Shown here one piece after another: positions 17,213 through 25,966 of a stretch of 64,000 nucleotides of DNA (the first letter of the stretch is position 1; each line of letters opens with the position of its first letter). The notes below the pieces were generated by a model. That model saw only the letters and a list, made by a program, of their open reading frames with translations. It was not told the origin of the DNA and did not search any database. A program made the position numbers and the translations under genes. Source of the DNA: Candidatus Anammoxibacter sp. (GTDB lineage: Bacteria > Planctomycetota > Brocadiia > Brocadiales > Anammoxibacteraceae); assembly GCA_021777105.1 (NCBI GenBank), contig JAIQZQ010000122.1, positions 94,863 through 158,862 of the forward strand, written 5' to 3'.

Positions 17213-17638
17213 CTAATCAATAAACTTGCACAAATTTAGACCAATCTCATCGCTAAACTTTCTGTCAATCCCGCCGTCTATAGCGTCAACTATAATCTCG
17301 CATGTCGCGCTGATAACGGCGGAATTTAAATGCCCGCCGTAACAGTTGTAGCTTGCGTCGGAAAGGTTTGCATGAAGATGTATATAAGCTTCGTTGTCCA
17401 TTGTTGAAATATTTCCGGATAATTGATCAATTTCATGATCGCCGGTCAACTCCATTGATTGATAAACCTTTCTCTCGGTTTCAAAAAGCCCTATAACCGC
17501 CTTGTTTGTGGACCCGATTCCGCTAACCGCGCCTAACTTAATCCCGTTGTCTTTGCAGAACTGTTTTAAAGTCTCAACAACCTCCTCGCCCTTGTCTAAC
17601 CTGATCACAAATTTTGAGCCAAATCGTCTATATTCCAT
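17213..17638 (-). CDS. PPC/DUF296 domain protein (predicted DNA-binding)
   Basis: 141-residue single-domain protein of the plant-and-prokaryote-conserved (PPC, DUF296) family. Family landmarks: RLDKGEEVVETLKQFCKDN, the turn AVSGIGSTNKAVIGLF, HLHANLSDASYNCYGGHL with the conserved His/Gly residues, and the C-terminal CEIIVDAIDG strand. The fold is a trimer of beta-sandwiches related to alpha-acetolactate decarboxylase. Bacterial members are annotated as DNA-binding by homology to AT-hook plant proteins but are largely uncharacterised. Downstream lies the second copy of the triple-hairpin repeat. Confidence 0.82.
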   Translation of the reverse strand: MEYRRFGSKFVIRLDKGEEVVETLKQFCKDNGIKLGAVSGIGSTNKAVIGLFETERKVYQSMELTGDHEIDQLSGNISTMDNEAYIHLHANLSDASYNCYGGHLNSAVISATCEIIVDAIDGGIDRKFSDEIGLNLCKFID

Positions 17639-17684
17639 AATGAATTTGTATCGTCTAACAAATAAGGTTTTCGAAATTTGTTGA

Positions 17685-17752
17685 TGAATAAAAGGCTAAA
17701 GCCTTAACTCCAACAGGCAGATGTTGTTGGAATTTACCCTTTAGGGTTTTAT
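17685..17752 (-). repeat. Triple-hairpin dispersed repeat, copy 2 (inverted)
   Basis: Reverse-complement copy of the unit at 9965-10032, with the same three palindromes in the same relative order when read on the minus strand. It sits in the gap between purC and the DUF296 gene. Confidence 0.75.
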
Positions 17753-17809
17753 CTCGCTACATTTAAATACTTTTTCTTGTCAAAATGTTGTAACCTTGAA
17801 GTTTTGCTC

Positions 17810-18745
17810 TTATTCCAACTCTTTGCGATCTCTTCCCGTCAATATTTCAAATGCCTGGAGGTATTTATCGCTTGTTTGCGTTATGATATTTTCAGGCAGT
17901 TCAGGGCCGGGATGAGTTTTGTCCCAATCTAGGGTCAAGAGGTAGTCCCTCACAAATTGTTTGTCAAAGCAGCTGGGTTGTGATTTGCCTTCAGCGTATT
18001 CTGAAGAGGGCCAGAAGCGGGATGAATCAGGACTGCAAATTTCATCAATAAGCGTTAGATTGCCGTTGATGAATCCAAACTCAAATTTAGTGTCCGCTAT
18101 GATTATGCCCTTCTTTTCAGCAATGCCGACCGCTTTTTCATAAATTTTCACGCTTGTATCTTTTGCTTGTTCCGCTATCTCATTGCCAAGTATCTCCACT
18201 GATTTCTCAAATGAGATATTCATATCGTGGTCGCCCTGTTCGGCTTTTGTGGCAGGAGTAAAAAATGTTTTTCCCAATTTGCCGGATTCTTTTAATCCGG
18301 TAGGCAGGTCTACACCGCACACATTTACGGTAGAGCCTTCTCCGTTTTGCCCGCCCTTCTCTTTATACTCTTTCCACATTGAGCCTGCGATATATCCACG
18401 GACAACGCACTCCACGGGCAACGGCTCCGCTTTTTTTACAATTATGCTTCTACCCTTTAAAATATCCGCGTAAGGCCTGCACGATTCCGGAAATTCATCA
18501 ACATCGCATGTGATTATGTGGTTTGCCGTAATATCTTCCATAACTTTAAACCAGTACATGGATATCTGGTTCAATACTTTGCCTTTAAAAGGTATTCCGT
18601 TTGGAAGTATTACATCAAAGGCGGATATCCTGTCGGTAGTGATTATCAACAACCGATCGCCAAGGTCGTAAATGTCCCTGACTTTGCCCCTGTTAAAGAG
18701 CTTTAGCGTCTCAAAATTGGTTTCTGTAACTACGTTTTCAGCCAT
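17810..18745 (-). CDS. purC: Phosphoribosylaminoimidazole-succinocarboxamide synthase
   Basis: SAICAR synthase of purine biosynthesis, ligating CAIR with aspartate at the expense of ATP. 311 residues from the ATG at 18745; an upstream in-frame TTG (18757) is less likely. Seen: FNRGKVRDIYDLGDRLLII, RISAFDVILPNGIPFKGKVL, VECVVRGYIAGSMWKEY, GDHDMNISFEK, IIIADTKFEFGF and the signature LIDEICSPDSSRFWP. Length fits the ~300-residue PurC class rather than the short ~240-residue form. It lies downstream of purE, separated by a terminator-like hairpin (18795-18829). Confidence 0.94.
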   Translation of the reverse strand: MAENVVTETNFETLKLFNRGKVRDIYDLGDRLLIITTDRISAFDVILPNGIPFKGKVLNQISMYWFKVMEDITANHIITCDVDEFPESCRPYADILKGRSIIVKKAEPLPVECVVRGYIAGSMWKEYKEKGGQNGEGSTVNVCGVDLPTGLKESGKLGKTFFTPATKAEQGDHDMNISFEKSVEILGNEIAEQAKDTSVKIYEKAVGIAEKKGIIIADTKFEFGFINGNLTLIDEICSPDSSRFWPSSEYAEGKSQPSCFDKQFVRDYLLTLDWDKTHPGPELPENIITQTSDKYLQAFEILTGRDRKELE

Positions 18746-18794
18746 ATTTATTGCCAAATAAGTGAAAAATTAAAAAAAATATCTATAAATGCAA

Positions 18795-18829
18795 AAAGCC
18801 GGTTCCGCCAAATTGACGAGCCCGGCTTT
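18795..18829 (-). terminator. Intrinsic terminator after purE
   Basis: AAAGCCGG (18795-18802) pairs with CCGGCTTT (18822-18829), followed on the minus strand by TTTTT. It lies between the purE stop and the purC start, so purC probably has partial read-through or its own promoter. Confidence 0.7.
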
Positions 18830-18842
18830 AATGCTAATAATT

Positions 18843-19307
18843 TTATGATAAAACATTTTTCTTCATGTCATTCCTCTGTTCCATGATCTTTGCCTCAAGC
18901 TCTGGATATTTGAGGGATAATATTTGCGCGGCAAGATGCGCCGCGTTTTTTGCCCCGTCAACAGCAACGGTTGCTACTGGAATGCCTGGAGGCATTTGAA
19001 CGGTTGAGAGCAACGCGTCCATACCGCCAAGGTCGCCTGATTTTAAAGGCACTCCAATTACAGGAAGCGTTGTGCGCGACGCTACAACTCCGGCAAGATG
19101 CGCTGCCATGCCGGCCCCGGCAACAATCAAATCTATGCCGGATTCCCTGGCGTTAACCGCGAATGCCGTGGCTTCGTCTGGAGTTCTGTGAGCGGAAAGA
19201 ACTTTTAATTCGTTCTTAATCCCGTATTGGTTTAAAACTTCACAGCACTTTTCCATGACCTTAAGGTCGCTTTTGCTTCCCGTTACCACACCTACTTTTG
19301 GTTCCAT
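18843..19307 (-). CDS. purE: N5-carboxyaminoimidazole ribonucleotide mutase
   Basis: 154-residue class I PurE that converts N5-CAIR to CAIR in purine synthesis. The N-terminus VGVVTGSKSDLKVMEKC is the phosphate-binding SxSD motif, LSAHRTPDEATAFA carries the catalytic His, and IVAGAGMAAHLAGVVAS and VIGVPLKSGDLGGMDALLS complete the active site. Length is typical. No purK is visible in the window. The ~90-bp spacing to purC includes a terminator hairpin. Confidence 0.95.
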   Translation of the reverse strand: MEPKVGVVTGSKSDLKVMEKCCEVLNQYGIKNELKVLSAHRTPDEATAFAVNARESGIDLIVAGAGMAAHLAGVVASRTTLPVIGVPLKSGDLGGMDALLSTVQMPPGIPVATVAVDGAKNAAHLAAQILSLKYPELEAKIMEQRNDMKKNVLS

Positions 19308-19333
19308 AGTTTTAATTAAAAAATAGTGTTAAC

Positions 19334-20530
19334 TTAAATTAAAAGGCCCGCAAACAAACTTACCGCCATTATCGGCCATAAAAACCACCCTCTTGTTATC
19401 CAGAAGACAAAGAGGTTTTGGCAAGGGCCGTTCTTTAGCTCTTCCTGAACTTCTTTATGATAGCCTTCTAAAACAGCAACGGACGTAGTTGAGCCGAAGT
19501 ATGTAAAGCTGCCTCCGACGCCTACGCAAAACGCAAGCAAAGCCCAATGTCCCACATCCGCCTCAAACATAACTTTTGTGACGGGAATGTTATCGATAAT
19601 AGCTGAAATCCAGGTCGTTGAGATAACCATGCCTGTGCTGACCAAGGTGTCATGCGGAATTACAAGGCCAAGGTTTATAAATCCGGCTGCCACAATCAAC
19701 GGCAAAAGAAAACTCGCCGCGGAACTGCCCTCTTTAATAGGCGCCCATTCGCGCTCTTTAATTGTTAATAATATTAAAGGCACAATGCCCAGGCAAGGAA
19801 AACCCCATTTAAAGTTGCAGAGAAAAGCCCCGCCTATGCACATTAATATATATACACCGCGCCACCACGCAACCTCAATCTTATCATCAGGAAATTCGAC
19901 ATGCTTATGGCCGCCCCTGAGCCAGACTCCTAAGAGAATCGTAGCCAGAAGGCACACAATAGAAGGAACATATGCCGGCAACAGTTCAATTTGCGAAATG
20001 CCTTTTATCCACAGGAAAGTGGTGGTAGTGTCGCCAACCACACTGTAAGCCCCGCCGGCGTTAGCCACTATGGTTACCAATATTACAGTCCTTAACCTGA
20101 AAGAACCGTGAATCAGCGTCATAAGCCCCATGCCCACAAGGGCTGAAGCAATGTTGTCGCAAAAACCGGAAAGCTGCCAGATCATTGCCAATATTAAAGA
20201 TTCAGCTACTTTGCCGCCAAATCTATTAACTATCTTTGAAGCAAACAGTTTGCTGATGTTGGCTTTTTCAAACTGGTAAGCCAGGCACGCAAAACCGACC
20301 AGCAACCCGCCCAGATTTACAAGCTCCCTTATCTCCTCATGCAAATGATGCTTAACCGGAGCCATGGTAACTATATCGCCATGGATCGGCAACCCATACA
20401 TAAGGAAAAACAGGAATCCCGTGCAAGCAGCCATGGTAAGCGCGGTTATTTTGCGCATCTCATGGTGTTTGGCAATAAAATAGATGCCTGTTAAAAAAAC
20501 CATTATTTGAATTATAGAAAAAAAATGCAC
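19334..20530 (-). CDS. NhaD-like Na+/H+ antiporter (ion transporter superfamily)
   Basis: 398-residue polytopic membrane protein with about 10-12 hydrophobic segments. NhaD-type landmarks: LVNLGGLLVGFACLAYQFEK, QLSGFCDNIASALVGMGL (the conserved DN-x-x-xA region), ANAGGAYSVVGDTTTTFLW, STTWISAIIDNIPVTKVMF and GVGGSFTYFGSTTSVAVL. Repeated G-D/S-T-T motifs in two halves are the ion-binding signature of the superfamily. It should exchange Na+ for H+ across the inner membrane. GTG start at 20530 with GGGGGGAG six bases upstream. It lies between a dehydrogenase and purE on the same strand; a different small-ion or carboxylate substrate cannot be excluded. Confidence 0.85.
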   Translation of the reverse strand: MHFFSIIQIMVFLTGIYFIAKHHEMRKITALTMAACTGFLFFLMYGLPIHGDIVTMAPVKHHLHEEIRELVNLGGLLVGFACLAYQFEKANISKLFASKIVNRFGGKVAESLILAMIWQLSGFCDNIASALVGMGLMTLIHGSFRLRTVILVTIVANAGGAYSVVGDTTTTFLWIKGISQIELLPAYVPSIVCLLATILLGVWLRGGHKHVEFPDDKIEVAWWRGVYILMCIGGAFLCNFKWGFPCLGIVPLILLTIKEREWAPIKEGSSAASFLLPLIVAAGFINLGLVIPHDTLVSTGMVISTTWISAIIDNIPVTKVMFEADVGHWALLAFCVGVGGSFTYFGSTTSVAVLEGYHKEVQEELKNGPCQNLFVFWITRGWFLWPIMAVSLFAGLLI

Positions 20531-20580
20531 TTTTCACTCCCCCCTCTTTTAAAAAGTATTCGAGGATTTATTTTAATATG

Positions 20581-21606
20581 TTATTTATGGGGTTCAATTA
20601 TTACTTTTATTGAGTCTTTTGCGTTTGCGACATGCTGAAAACCCAACCCGGCCTCTTCAAGCTTTAACCTATGCGTGATCATTTTATTCACATCAATTTT
20701 GCGTGAACGTATCATGCCGATTGACGCCGCAATATCTTTTGGAGCCGCGCCGTATGAGACAGCGATGTTTATCCCGTCCTTCCACATCTTGTAAACCGGT
20801 ATCGGCAGATCGTAATCAGGGTCTGTTGAAGCGAAGAAAAAGACTTTGCCCCCTCGATCAACACTTTGAAACGCCTGCTTAAACGCGGGAACCGCGCCTG
20901 TGCATATGATCACAACATCCGCCAACCTTCCTTCATTGGCCTCCGCCAAACGCGCGGCAACATCATCCTTTGCGTTAATAACTTCGTCCGCGCCGAACTC
21001 CTTTGCGGATTTCAGCCGAAAGTCGTCAATATCGGTTGCTATAACGCGTCCTGAATTTGACGCCTTCATCAAGGCAACATGCAGCAGGCCGGATATTCCG
21101 CTGCCTATAATCATGACCGTGTCGTCCGGTCTGATCCTTGCCACTCTCTGGGCTCTATGCACGCACGCAAGAGGCTCGATAAAAGTTCCATCCTCAAATG
21201 AAACACTATCAGGGATCAAAAACACACCCCTGTCAACATTTATTTGCGGAACGCGCAAGTACTCCGAGAAACCACCCGGATCAAAATTTGTTGAGCGCAA
21301 CATATCGCAAATAGTGTGCTCGTCATTCAGGCAGTATCTGCACGCGTTGCACGGCACATGATGCGACACAAACACCCGGTCGCCAATCCTGAACTTATCA
21401 ACCCCTTTGCCGACTTCAACAATTTCGCCGGCAATTTCATGCCCCAAGACCAAAGGGGCCTTCTTTATTCTATACCACTCCAGCACATCAGTGCCGCATA
21501 TGCCGGAAGCTACCACCTTGACAAGCAATTCACCGTCGCCAATTTTGGGGACAGGCATCTCCTCAAGTCGAACATCTTTATTATTGTAATATTTTGCTAC
21601 GCGCAT
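20581..21606 (-). CDS. Zinc-dependent medium-chain dehydrogenase
   Basis: 341-residue NAD(P)-dependent alcohol/polyol dehydrogenase of the MDR family. The catalytic zinc site is visible as SGICGTDVLEW and LGHEIAGEIVEVG (Cys, His-Glu). The structural zinc site is CNACRYCLNDEHTIC, with four Cys. The cofactor loop is VMIIGSGISGLLHVALM with an acidic residue after the second strand (ATDIDD), favouring NAD. The sequence resembles threonine/sorbitol dehydrogenase-like members; the substrate cannot be told. It lies 98 bp from the LsrF-like aldolase on the same strand, hinting at a shared sugar or keto-phosphate pathway. Confidence 0.88.
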   Translation of the reverse strand: MRVAKYYNNKDVRLEEMPVPKIGDGELLVKVVASGICGTDVLEWYRIKKAPLVLGHEIAGEIVEVGKGVDKFRIGDRVFVSHHVPCNACRYCLNDEHTICDMLRSTNFDPGGFSEYLRVPQINVDRGVFLIPDSVSFEDGTFIEPLACVHRAQRVARIRPDDTVMIIGSGISGLLHVALMKASNSGRVIATDIDDFRLKSAKEFGADEVINAKDDVAARLAEANEGRLADVVIICTGAVPAFKQAFQSVDRGGKVFFFASTDPDYDLPIPVYKMWKDGINIAVSYGAAPKDIAASIGMIRSRKIDVNKMITHRLKLEEAGLGFQHVANAKDSIKVIIEPHK

Positions 21607-21654
21607 TTGTTCCCCAAAGCTGTTAATCTCGAATTTACAGGTAAAACACGGTTA

Positions 21655-21678
21655 TTCCGGCTCGCATTTGAGCCGGAA
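21655..21678 (-). terminator. Hairpin after the LsrF-like gene
   Basis: TTCCGGCTC (21655-21663) pairs with GAGCCGGAA (21670-21678) across a 6-nt loop, in the gap between the LsrF-like and dehydrogenase genes. The T tail is weak, so this may be an attenuator or mRNA-stability hairpin. Confidence 0.45.
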
Positions 21679-21703
21679 CAATTAATATGATCCGCGTAAA
21701 AAT

Positions 21704-22498
21704 TTAACCCTTGTTTTTAGTGTCCTCAAATATTTCAACCGCCTCTTTTACCGTAGCTTTTTTGTGAACAATAGCGTGCAACGATTTGACCATGGCAACA
21801 GGGTTTGGATTCTGCCATATGTTTCTGCCAAGGTTTATGCCGATAGCGCCTTTTTGCATACCGTCATGCACAAACTCTAGAACCTCTTTATCGGTCTCCA
21901 CTTTTGGCCCGCCCGCCATAACAACAGGAACAGGGCACCCGGCCACAACTTTGTCAAAACCGTCGTCGCACCAGTAAGTCTTTACAACTTTAGCCCCAAG
22001 CTCGGCCGCTATACGGCAGCACAACCCAAGGTAACGAGATCCGCGTTTCTCAAGCTCCTTGCCAACCGCGGTAACAGCCATTACAGGTATGCCGTAATCT
22101 TCGCATTCGTTCACCAACTGCGCCAGGTTGTTAAGTGTCTGTTTCTCGTATTCGCTGCCAACAAAAACAGATAGCCCTACTCCGGCCACGTTAAGCCGCA
22201 AAGCTTCCTTTATTGAAGTAGTCAACACCTCGTTTGCAAGATCGCCGCCGACCACGCTTGTGCCGCCGGAAACTCTTAAAATAATAGGTTTTGAGTCCTC
22301 CGGTTTGATGCATGATCGCAAAACACCGCGAGTAACAAACAGCGCGTCGCAATACTTTATTATCGGTTTAATAGTTTCGCCCGGTTTTTCAAGCTTTGTT
22401 GTAGGTCCCTGGAAATAACCATGATCTATTGGCATAAACATGCAATGCCCATCCGGTTTAATCAATTGCGACAACCGGTTTTTCATCCCCCAATCCAT
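21704..22498 (-). CDS. LsrF-like class I aldolase / thiolase (DeoC-FbaB superfamily)
   Basis: 264 residues from an ATG at 22498 with GGAGGGGG five bases upstream. It closely follows E. coli LsrF: MDWGMKNRLSQLI, MPIDHGYFQGPTT, LFVTRGVLRSC, LRVSGGTSV, RIAAELGAKVVKTYW with the Schiff-base Lys of this superfamily, PVPVVMAGGP and GAIGINLGRNIWQ. LsrF is the thiolase acting on phosphorylated autoinducer-2 breakdown products, but no lsr transporter or lsrK/lsrG is in this window, so a related aldolase step is as likely. It is next to a Zn-dehydrogenase. Confidence 0.87.
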   Translation of the reverse strand: MDWGMKNRLSQLIKPDGHCMFMPIDHGYFQGPTTKLEKPGETIKPIIKYCDALFVTRGVLRSCIKPEDSKPIILRVSGGTSVVGGDLANEVLTTSIKEALRLNVAGVGLSVFVGSEYEKQTLNNLAQLVNECEDYGIPVMAVTAVGKELEKRGSRYLGLCCRIAAELGAKVVKTYWCDDGFDKVVAGCPVPVVMAGGPKVETDKEVLEFVHDGMQKGAIGINLGRNIWQNPNPVAMVKSLHAIVHKKATVKEAVEIFEDTKNKG

Positions 22499-22572
22499 AT
22501 TCACCCCCTCCTTCTAAAGTTACTAATAAAATATCTAATATTCCGTTGTAGATTTTGCTAAAAAGCCGGCTC

Positions 22573-22782
22573 CTATTTAGGCCTCACAACTAGATACCCC
22601 TTGTTAATTAGCCAGTGATGAAACTCGTAAGTTGTGTGTTTGCAGGCCGATTGGCAGATATCGCGAACTTTCTGGTATTCATCCGAGCCCTCCTCCTTGC
22701 TTTCAAGATCAAGTTGAACCTCGCACTTAATGTCCTTGCAATATTCCCTGCGTTGATAATCAACATACCCGTCTAATGACAT
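22573..22782 (-). CDS. Small conserved hypothetical protein with four Cys
   Basis: 69 residues from the ATG at 22782, which is preceded by AAAGGA eight bases upstream; an earlier in-frame start (22806) lacks a site. The sequence has two pairs of Cys (CKDIKCEVQ and ICQSACKHTTYEFHHW) within a charged helical frame, so metal or Fe-S binding is possible. I do not know the family. It is the first gene of a minus-strand series leading to the LsrF-like and dehydrogenase genes. Confidence 0.65.
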   Translation of the reverse strand: MSLDGYVDYQRREYCKDIKCEVQLDLESKEEGSDEYQKVRDICQSACKHTTYEFHHWLINKGYLVVRPK

Positions 22783-22806
22783 AATAATCGTCCTTTTATA
22801 GGTCAA

Positions 22807-23083
22807 AAAATAAATAAATGCGCCATTTATTTCATGTCCCAGCGCTAAAAGATAAAAAAAATGGAACCTTTTCCGTAAAAAAAGATTTTAAGATTATAAA
22901 ACCCTTAAATACCCTTGTCAAGGCCATTTTCGAGTGATCAGGGCCTGAAAAACAGGTTTACGCCGGGCAAACCCAGAGTCGGGATTAGTAAAAATGCAAA
23001 AGTGTATTAACCACAAATCTTTGCAAATTTTTATTAAAAAACAGGGCAAAGGGCTGAGCATAAAGGGCTGATAGCGAAAGGAT
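22807..23083. other. Intergenic leader region, nothing firm recognised
   Basis: AT-rich stretch at the divergent junction between the minus-strand metabolic genes and the plus-strand radical SAM gene. I looked for cobalamin and c-di-GMP riboswitch boxes because the downstream protein has a B12-binding domain. I found no convincing box; a GGGCAAACC-like string near 22976 is isolated. Confidence 0.3.
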
Positions 23084-23375
23084 AAGAAACCTCGGATTTC
23101 ACAGGTAAAAGCGGAAGCAGTTGGCGGTTATAATTAGTGGATTGAACGGGAGGCTAAGGGTTCGCTCAACAATGACTTCGGTTTGTGAACGTAATTGATC
23201 CGTAAACCATCGTTATTTTAGCGCGGTTATTAATTTATCTTCAAAAACATCGCCGGCTAATGTAAAATACTTCCCTTTAAAACATAACTTTGCAAAATTA
23301 TTAGTGAAAGATTTGAAACTTCTGGTTTTACAGATAATATAAACCTTGCGTAACCTGTGAAATCCGTGGTTTCTT
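23084..23375. repeat. 292-bp element bounded by 23-bp inverted repeats
   Basis: The 23 bases at 23084-23106 (AAGAAACCTCGGATTTCACA then GGT) are the reverse complement of 23353-23375 with one mismatch. The CGGATTTCACAGG core is typical of dispersed intergenic repeats. The right end lies 11 bp before the ATG of the radical SAM gene, so its leader and probably its promoter are inside the element. No ORF is present within. Confidence 0.6.
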
Positions 23376-23386
23376 TAAACTTTTTG

Positions 23387-24895
23387 ATGAACGTATTATT
23401 AATATACCCAAATATAAACGCCCAGGTAGGCTTTAATTATGGTGTTGCTTCAATCTCGGCCATTTTAAAAGAAAACGGGCACAAAACCAGGCTTTTGAAC
23501 CTGAATGAGAAGTTGGGCAAAATCCCTGACGATAGTGAAATAGTTGAGATGGTAAAGGAGTTTAAGCCGGGACTTGTGGGCTTTTCGATTGTTACGCCGC
23601 AATATCAATACGCGGTTAAGATTGCAAAGTTGATAAAGGGGGCGGTTGACGCGCCGATTGTGTGCGGCGGTATTCACTCTACAATAGCGCCTGAAGAGGC
23701 GCTTGAAGAGGGTTGCTTTGATTATGCGTGCGTTGGCGAGGGGGAATACCCCATGGTTGAGCTTGTCGCCGGCCTTGAACAAGGCAAGGACGTGTCAAAC
23801 ATTCCCGGGATGTGGACAAAAGTGGACGGGAATCTGGTAAAAAACAAGGTAAGGCCGTTTCCGGACATTACAACTTTGCCACGAAATGATTATGAGATAT
23901 TTGACCTGCAAAACATGATAAATGTTGAGGGTGGCTGGGTCAGGCTTATGGCTTCAAGGGGTTGCCCGTTTCGCTGCACGTATTGCCTGAACCATCAGGT
24001 TGTGGATTTGTACGAGAAGGACACCGGGCTTACCCGCGCCAAATTAAAGTACGTAAGAAGGCGTGGCGTGGATGATGTGATTGATGAGATCAAGTTCTTG
24101 CTAAGCGCTTATAAAGGCATCACTACGTTTATATTTGACGATGATATTTTTACGGTCGATGTGAACTTTCTGCGCGATTTTTGCCGCGAATATAAAAAGA
24201 CAACCAAACTACCGTTTGTGATAAACGCGCATGTCAGGGTGTTTAATGAGGAGAGGGCCGCGCTGTTAAAAGAGGCGGGGTGCGTTATTGTCAAGTTTGG
24301 GGTTGAAAGCGGCAGCGAACGGGTCAGACGCGAGATATTGGACAGGCCTATGACTAACAAGGAGATTATCGACTCGTTTGCGGTTGCGCACAAATTCGGA
24401 TTTCATACCAATGCGTTTCTTTTGCTTGGGCTTCCTCATGAATCCAGAGAAGATTTAATGGAAACAGTTGACCTTATGAGAGAGGTTAAACCGGGCAGAT
24501 TCAGGTGGTCGCTTTTCTTCCCTTTTCCCAAGACTACAGCTCATGATATTAGTTTAAAAGGCGGCTACATAAATTTTGAAAAGATGAAGAGTCTTTATAA
24601 CTTTACAGACGAATCCTGCCTCGACTTTGGACCTGAACACAACCTCTTTGTTTCAAAAATTACAAAGATATTGCCGTGGTATGTAAATATGGGAATGGAT
24701 AGCGATGTAAGCTCTATTTTCTCAGGGCTGGTCAAGAAAATAGAGGCCCTTGACGCAAAAGGGTGGAATGATATGGTAAAACAGATTCCCGCTATGGAAA
24801 CGGAGCTGTCAAAAAGCCTTGAGTCAACAAATAAGGATTATTATTTAACCAGATATAACTCATTTACCGCTGTAAAATCAGATTGGCAAGGATGA
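23387..24895 (+). CDS. B12-binding-domain radical SAM protein
   Basis: 502 residues from the ATG at 23387; an in-frame GTG at 23357 falls within the inverted-repeat element. An N-terminal cobalamin-binding-type Rossmann domain (NVLLIYPN, PGLVGFSIVTPQYQYAVK, PIVCGGIHSTIAPEEAL, YACVGEGEYP) is followed by the radical SAM core with the cluster motif RGCPFRCTYCLNH (CxxxCxxC, about residue 200), IFDDDIFTVD and KFGVESGSERV. This B12-radical SAM class performs methylation or rearrangement chemistry in lipid, cofactor or secondary metabolism; the substrate is unknown. The stop overlaps the ATG of waaF (ATGA), so it may act on an envelope glycolipid. Confidence 0.9.
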   Translation: MNVLLIYPNINAQVGFNYGVASISAILKENGHKTRLLNLNEKLGKIPDDSEIVEMVKEFKPGLVGFSIVTPQYQYAVKIAKLIKGAVDAPIVCGGIHSTIAPEEALEEGCFDYACVGEGEYPMVELVAGLEQGKDVSNIPGMWTKVDGNLVKNKVRPFPDITTLPRNDYEIFDLQNMINVEGGWVRLMASRGCPFRCTYCLNHQVVDLYEKDTGLTRAKLKYVRRRGVDDVIDEIKFLLSAYKGITTFIFDDDIFTVDVNFLRDFCREYKKTTKLPFVINAHVRVFNEERAALLKEAGCVIVKFGVESGSERVRREILDRPMTNKEIIDSFAVAHKFGFHTNAFLLLGLPHESREDLMETVDLMREVKPGRFRWSLFFPFPKTTAHDISLKGGYINFEKMKSLYNFTDESCLDFGPEHNLFVSKITKILPWYVNMGMDSDVSSIFSGLVKKIEALDAKGWNDMVKQIPAMETELSKSLESTNKDYYLTRYNSFTAVKSDWQG

Positions 24896-25935
24896 TTAAA
24901 GCCGACAAAATTTTAATACGCTCGCCAAACTGGGTAGGAGACGTTGTGATGGCGACTCCCGCGTTCAGATCAATCAGAAACAACTTTCCCTCCGCTGAAA
25001 TCTCAATCATTTTAAAACCATACGTAAAACAGATACTTAAGGACTCCCCGTGGTTTGACAATTTTATAGAATACGGAAACAAAGTTAAGCTATTAGGCAA
25101 AAACTATCGCAAGTTGGCAAAAGAGCTTAAAAATGAGAAATACGACCTGGGCTTTATCTTCCCAAACTCGTTTAGCTCGGCCATGCTCTTCTGGATGGCA
25201 AACGTTAACCGCAGAATAGGCTATATACGCGACGCAAGGGGCTGGATGTTGACAGACGGTGTTGAAAGAGAGATGGAAGACGGCAAGTTTAAACCCGCTT
25301 ACATGGCCGACTTCTACCTTAAACTCTGTGAAACCACAGGTTGTCCGCCTGAGGAGAGCCGACTTGAGCTATTCACATCAGAAGAGAGCGAAAACAGATT
25401 AAGCGCTATCCTTGCCAAACAGAACATGCCTGAGAAAGAGTTTTTAATCCTTGTTAATCCAGGCGCCGCTTACGGTTCGTCAAAATGCTGGACGGCCAAG
25501 GGGTTTGCCGAAACTATCGACGAGCTCAACAACCGCCTGGACTGCAATATATTGCTGGTCACCGGCCCGGGAGAGATTGAACCCGCAAATGATATTGAAA
25601 AAGCCGCCAAGACGGACACGATCAACCTTGCAAATGAAAATATAACCCTTGATCTCCTGAAACCACTTATAAAAAGATGTTCGTTGCTGCTCACGGTTGA
25701 TTCCGGCCCAAGGCATTTTGCCGTGGCGTTTAACAGGCCGGTGGTGACATTAATGGGGCCTACCGATCCCAGGTACACGGAAACAGGCTATGAAACCGGC
25801 CGGGTTATACGGCTGGATGTTGATTGCGGCCCATGCCACAAAAAGACGTGCCCTACCGACCACAAATGCATGAGGGATATAAGGCCTGAAACAGTGGCTG
25901 AGGCGTGCGTGGAGTTACTAACGGTTCGTGGGTGA
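24892..25935 (+). CDS. waaF: ADP-heptose:LPS heptosyltransferase II-like (GT9)
   Basis: 347 residues, starting at the ATG of an ATGA overlap with the radical SAM gene. GT9 landmarks: ILIRSPNWVGDVVMATPAFR, FPNSFSSAMLFWMANV, RIGYIRDARGWMLTD, LVNPGAAYGSSKCW, LLLTVDSGPRHFAVAF and VVTLMGPTDPRYTETG, ending with VDCGPCHKKTCPTDHKCM, the Cys-rich tail typical of WaaF. It transfers L-glycero-D-manno-heptose to the LPS core at the cytoplasmic face of the inner membrane. Its presence indicates an LPS-type outer membrane. Confidence 0.92.
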   Translation: MIKADKILIRSPNWVGDVVMATPAFRSIRNNFPSAEISIILKPYVKQILKDSPWFDNFIEYGNKVKLLGKNYRKLAKELKNEKYDLGFIFPNSFSSAMLFWMANVNRRIGYIRDARGWMLTDGVEREMEDGKFKPAYMADFYLKLCETTGCPPEESRLELFTSEESENRLSAILAKQNMPEKEFLILVNPGAAYGSSKCWTAKGFAETIDELNNRLDCNILLVTGPGEIEPANDIEKAAKTDTINLANENITLDLLKPLIKRCSLLLTVDSGPRHFAVAFNRPVVTLMGPTDPRYTETGYETGRVIRLDVDCGPCHKKTCPTDHKCMRDIRPETVAEACVELLTVRG

Positions 25936-25966
25936 AATGAGAGGAACGGTTTATTAGCGCAGGGGC

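Noticed and set aside
22960..23010. Possible riboswitch upstream of the B12-radical SAM gene
   Set aside because: An isolated GGGCAAACC string without the rest of any cobalamin or c-di-GMP aptamer consensus.
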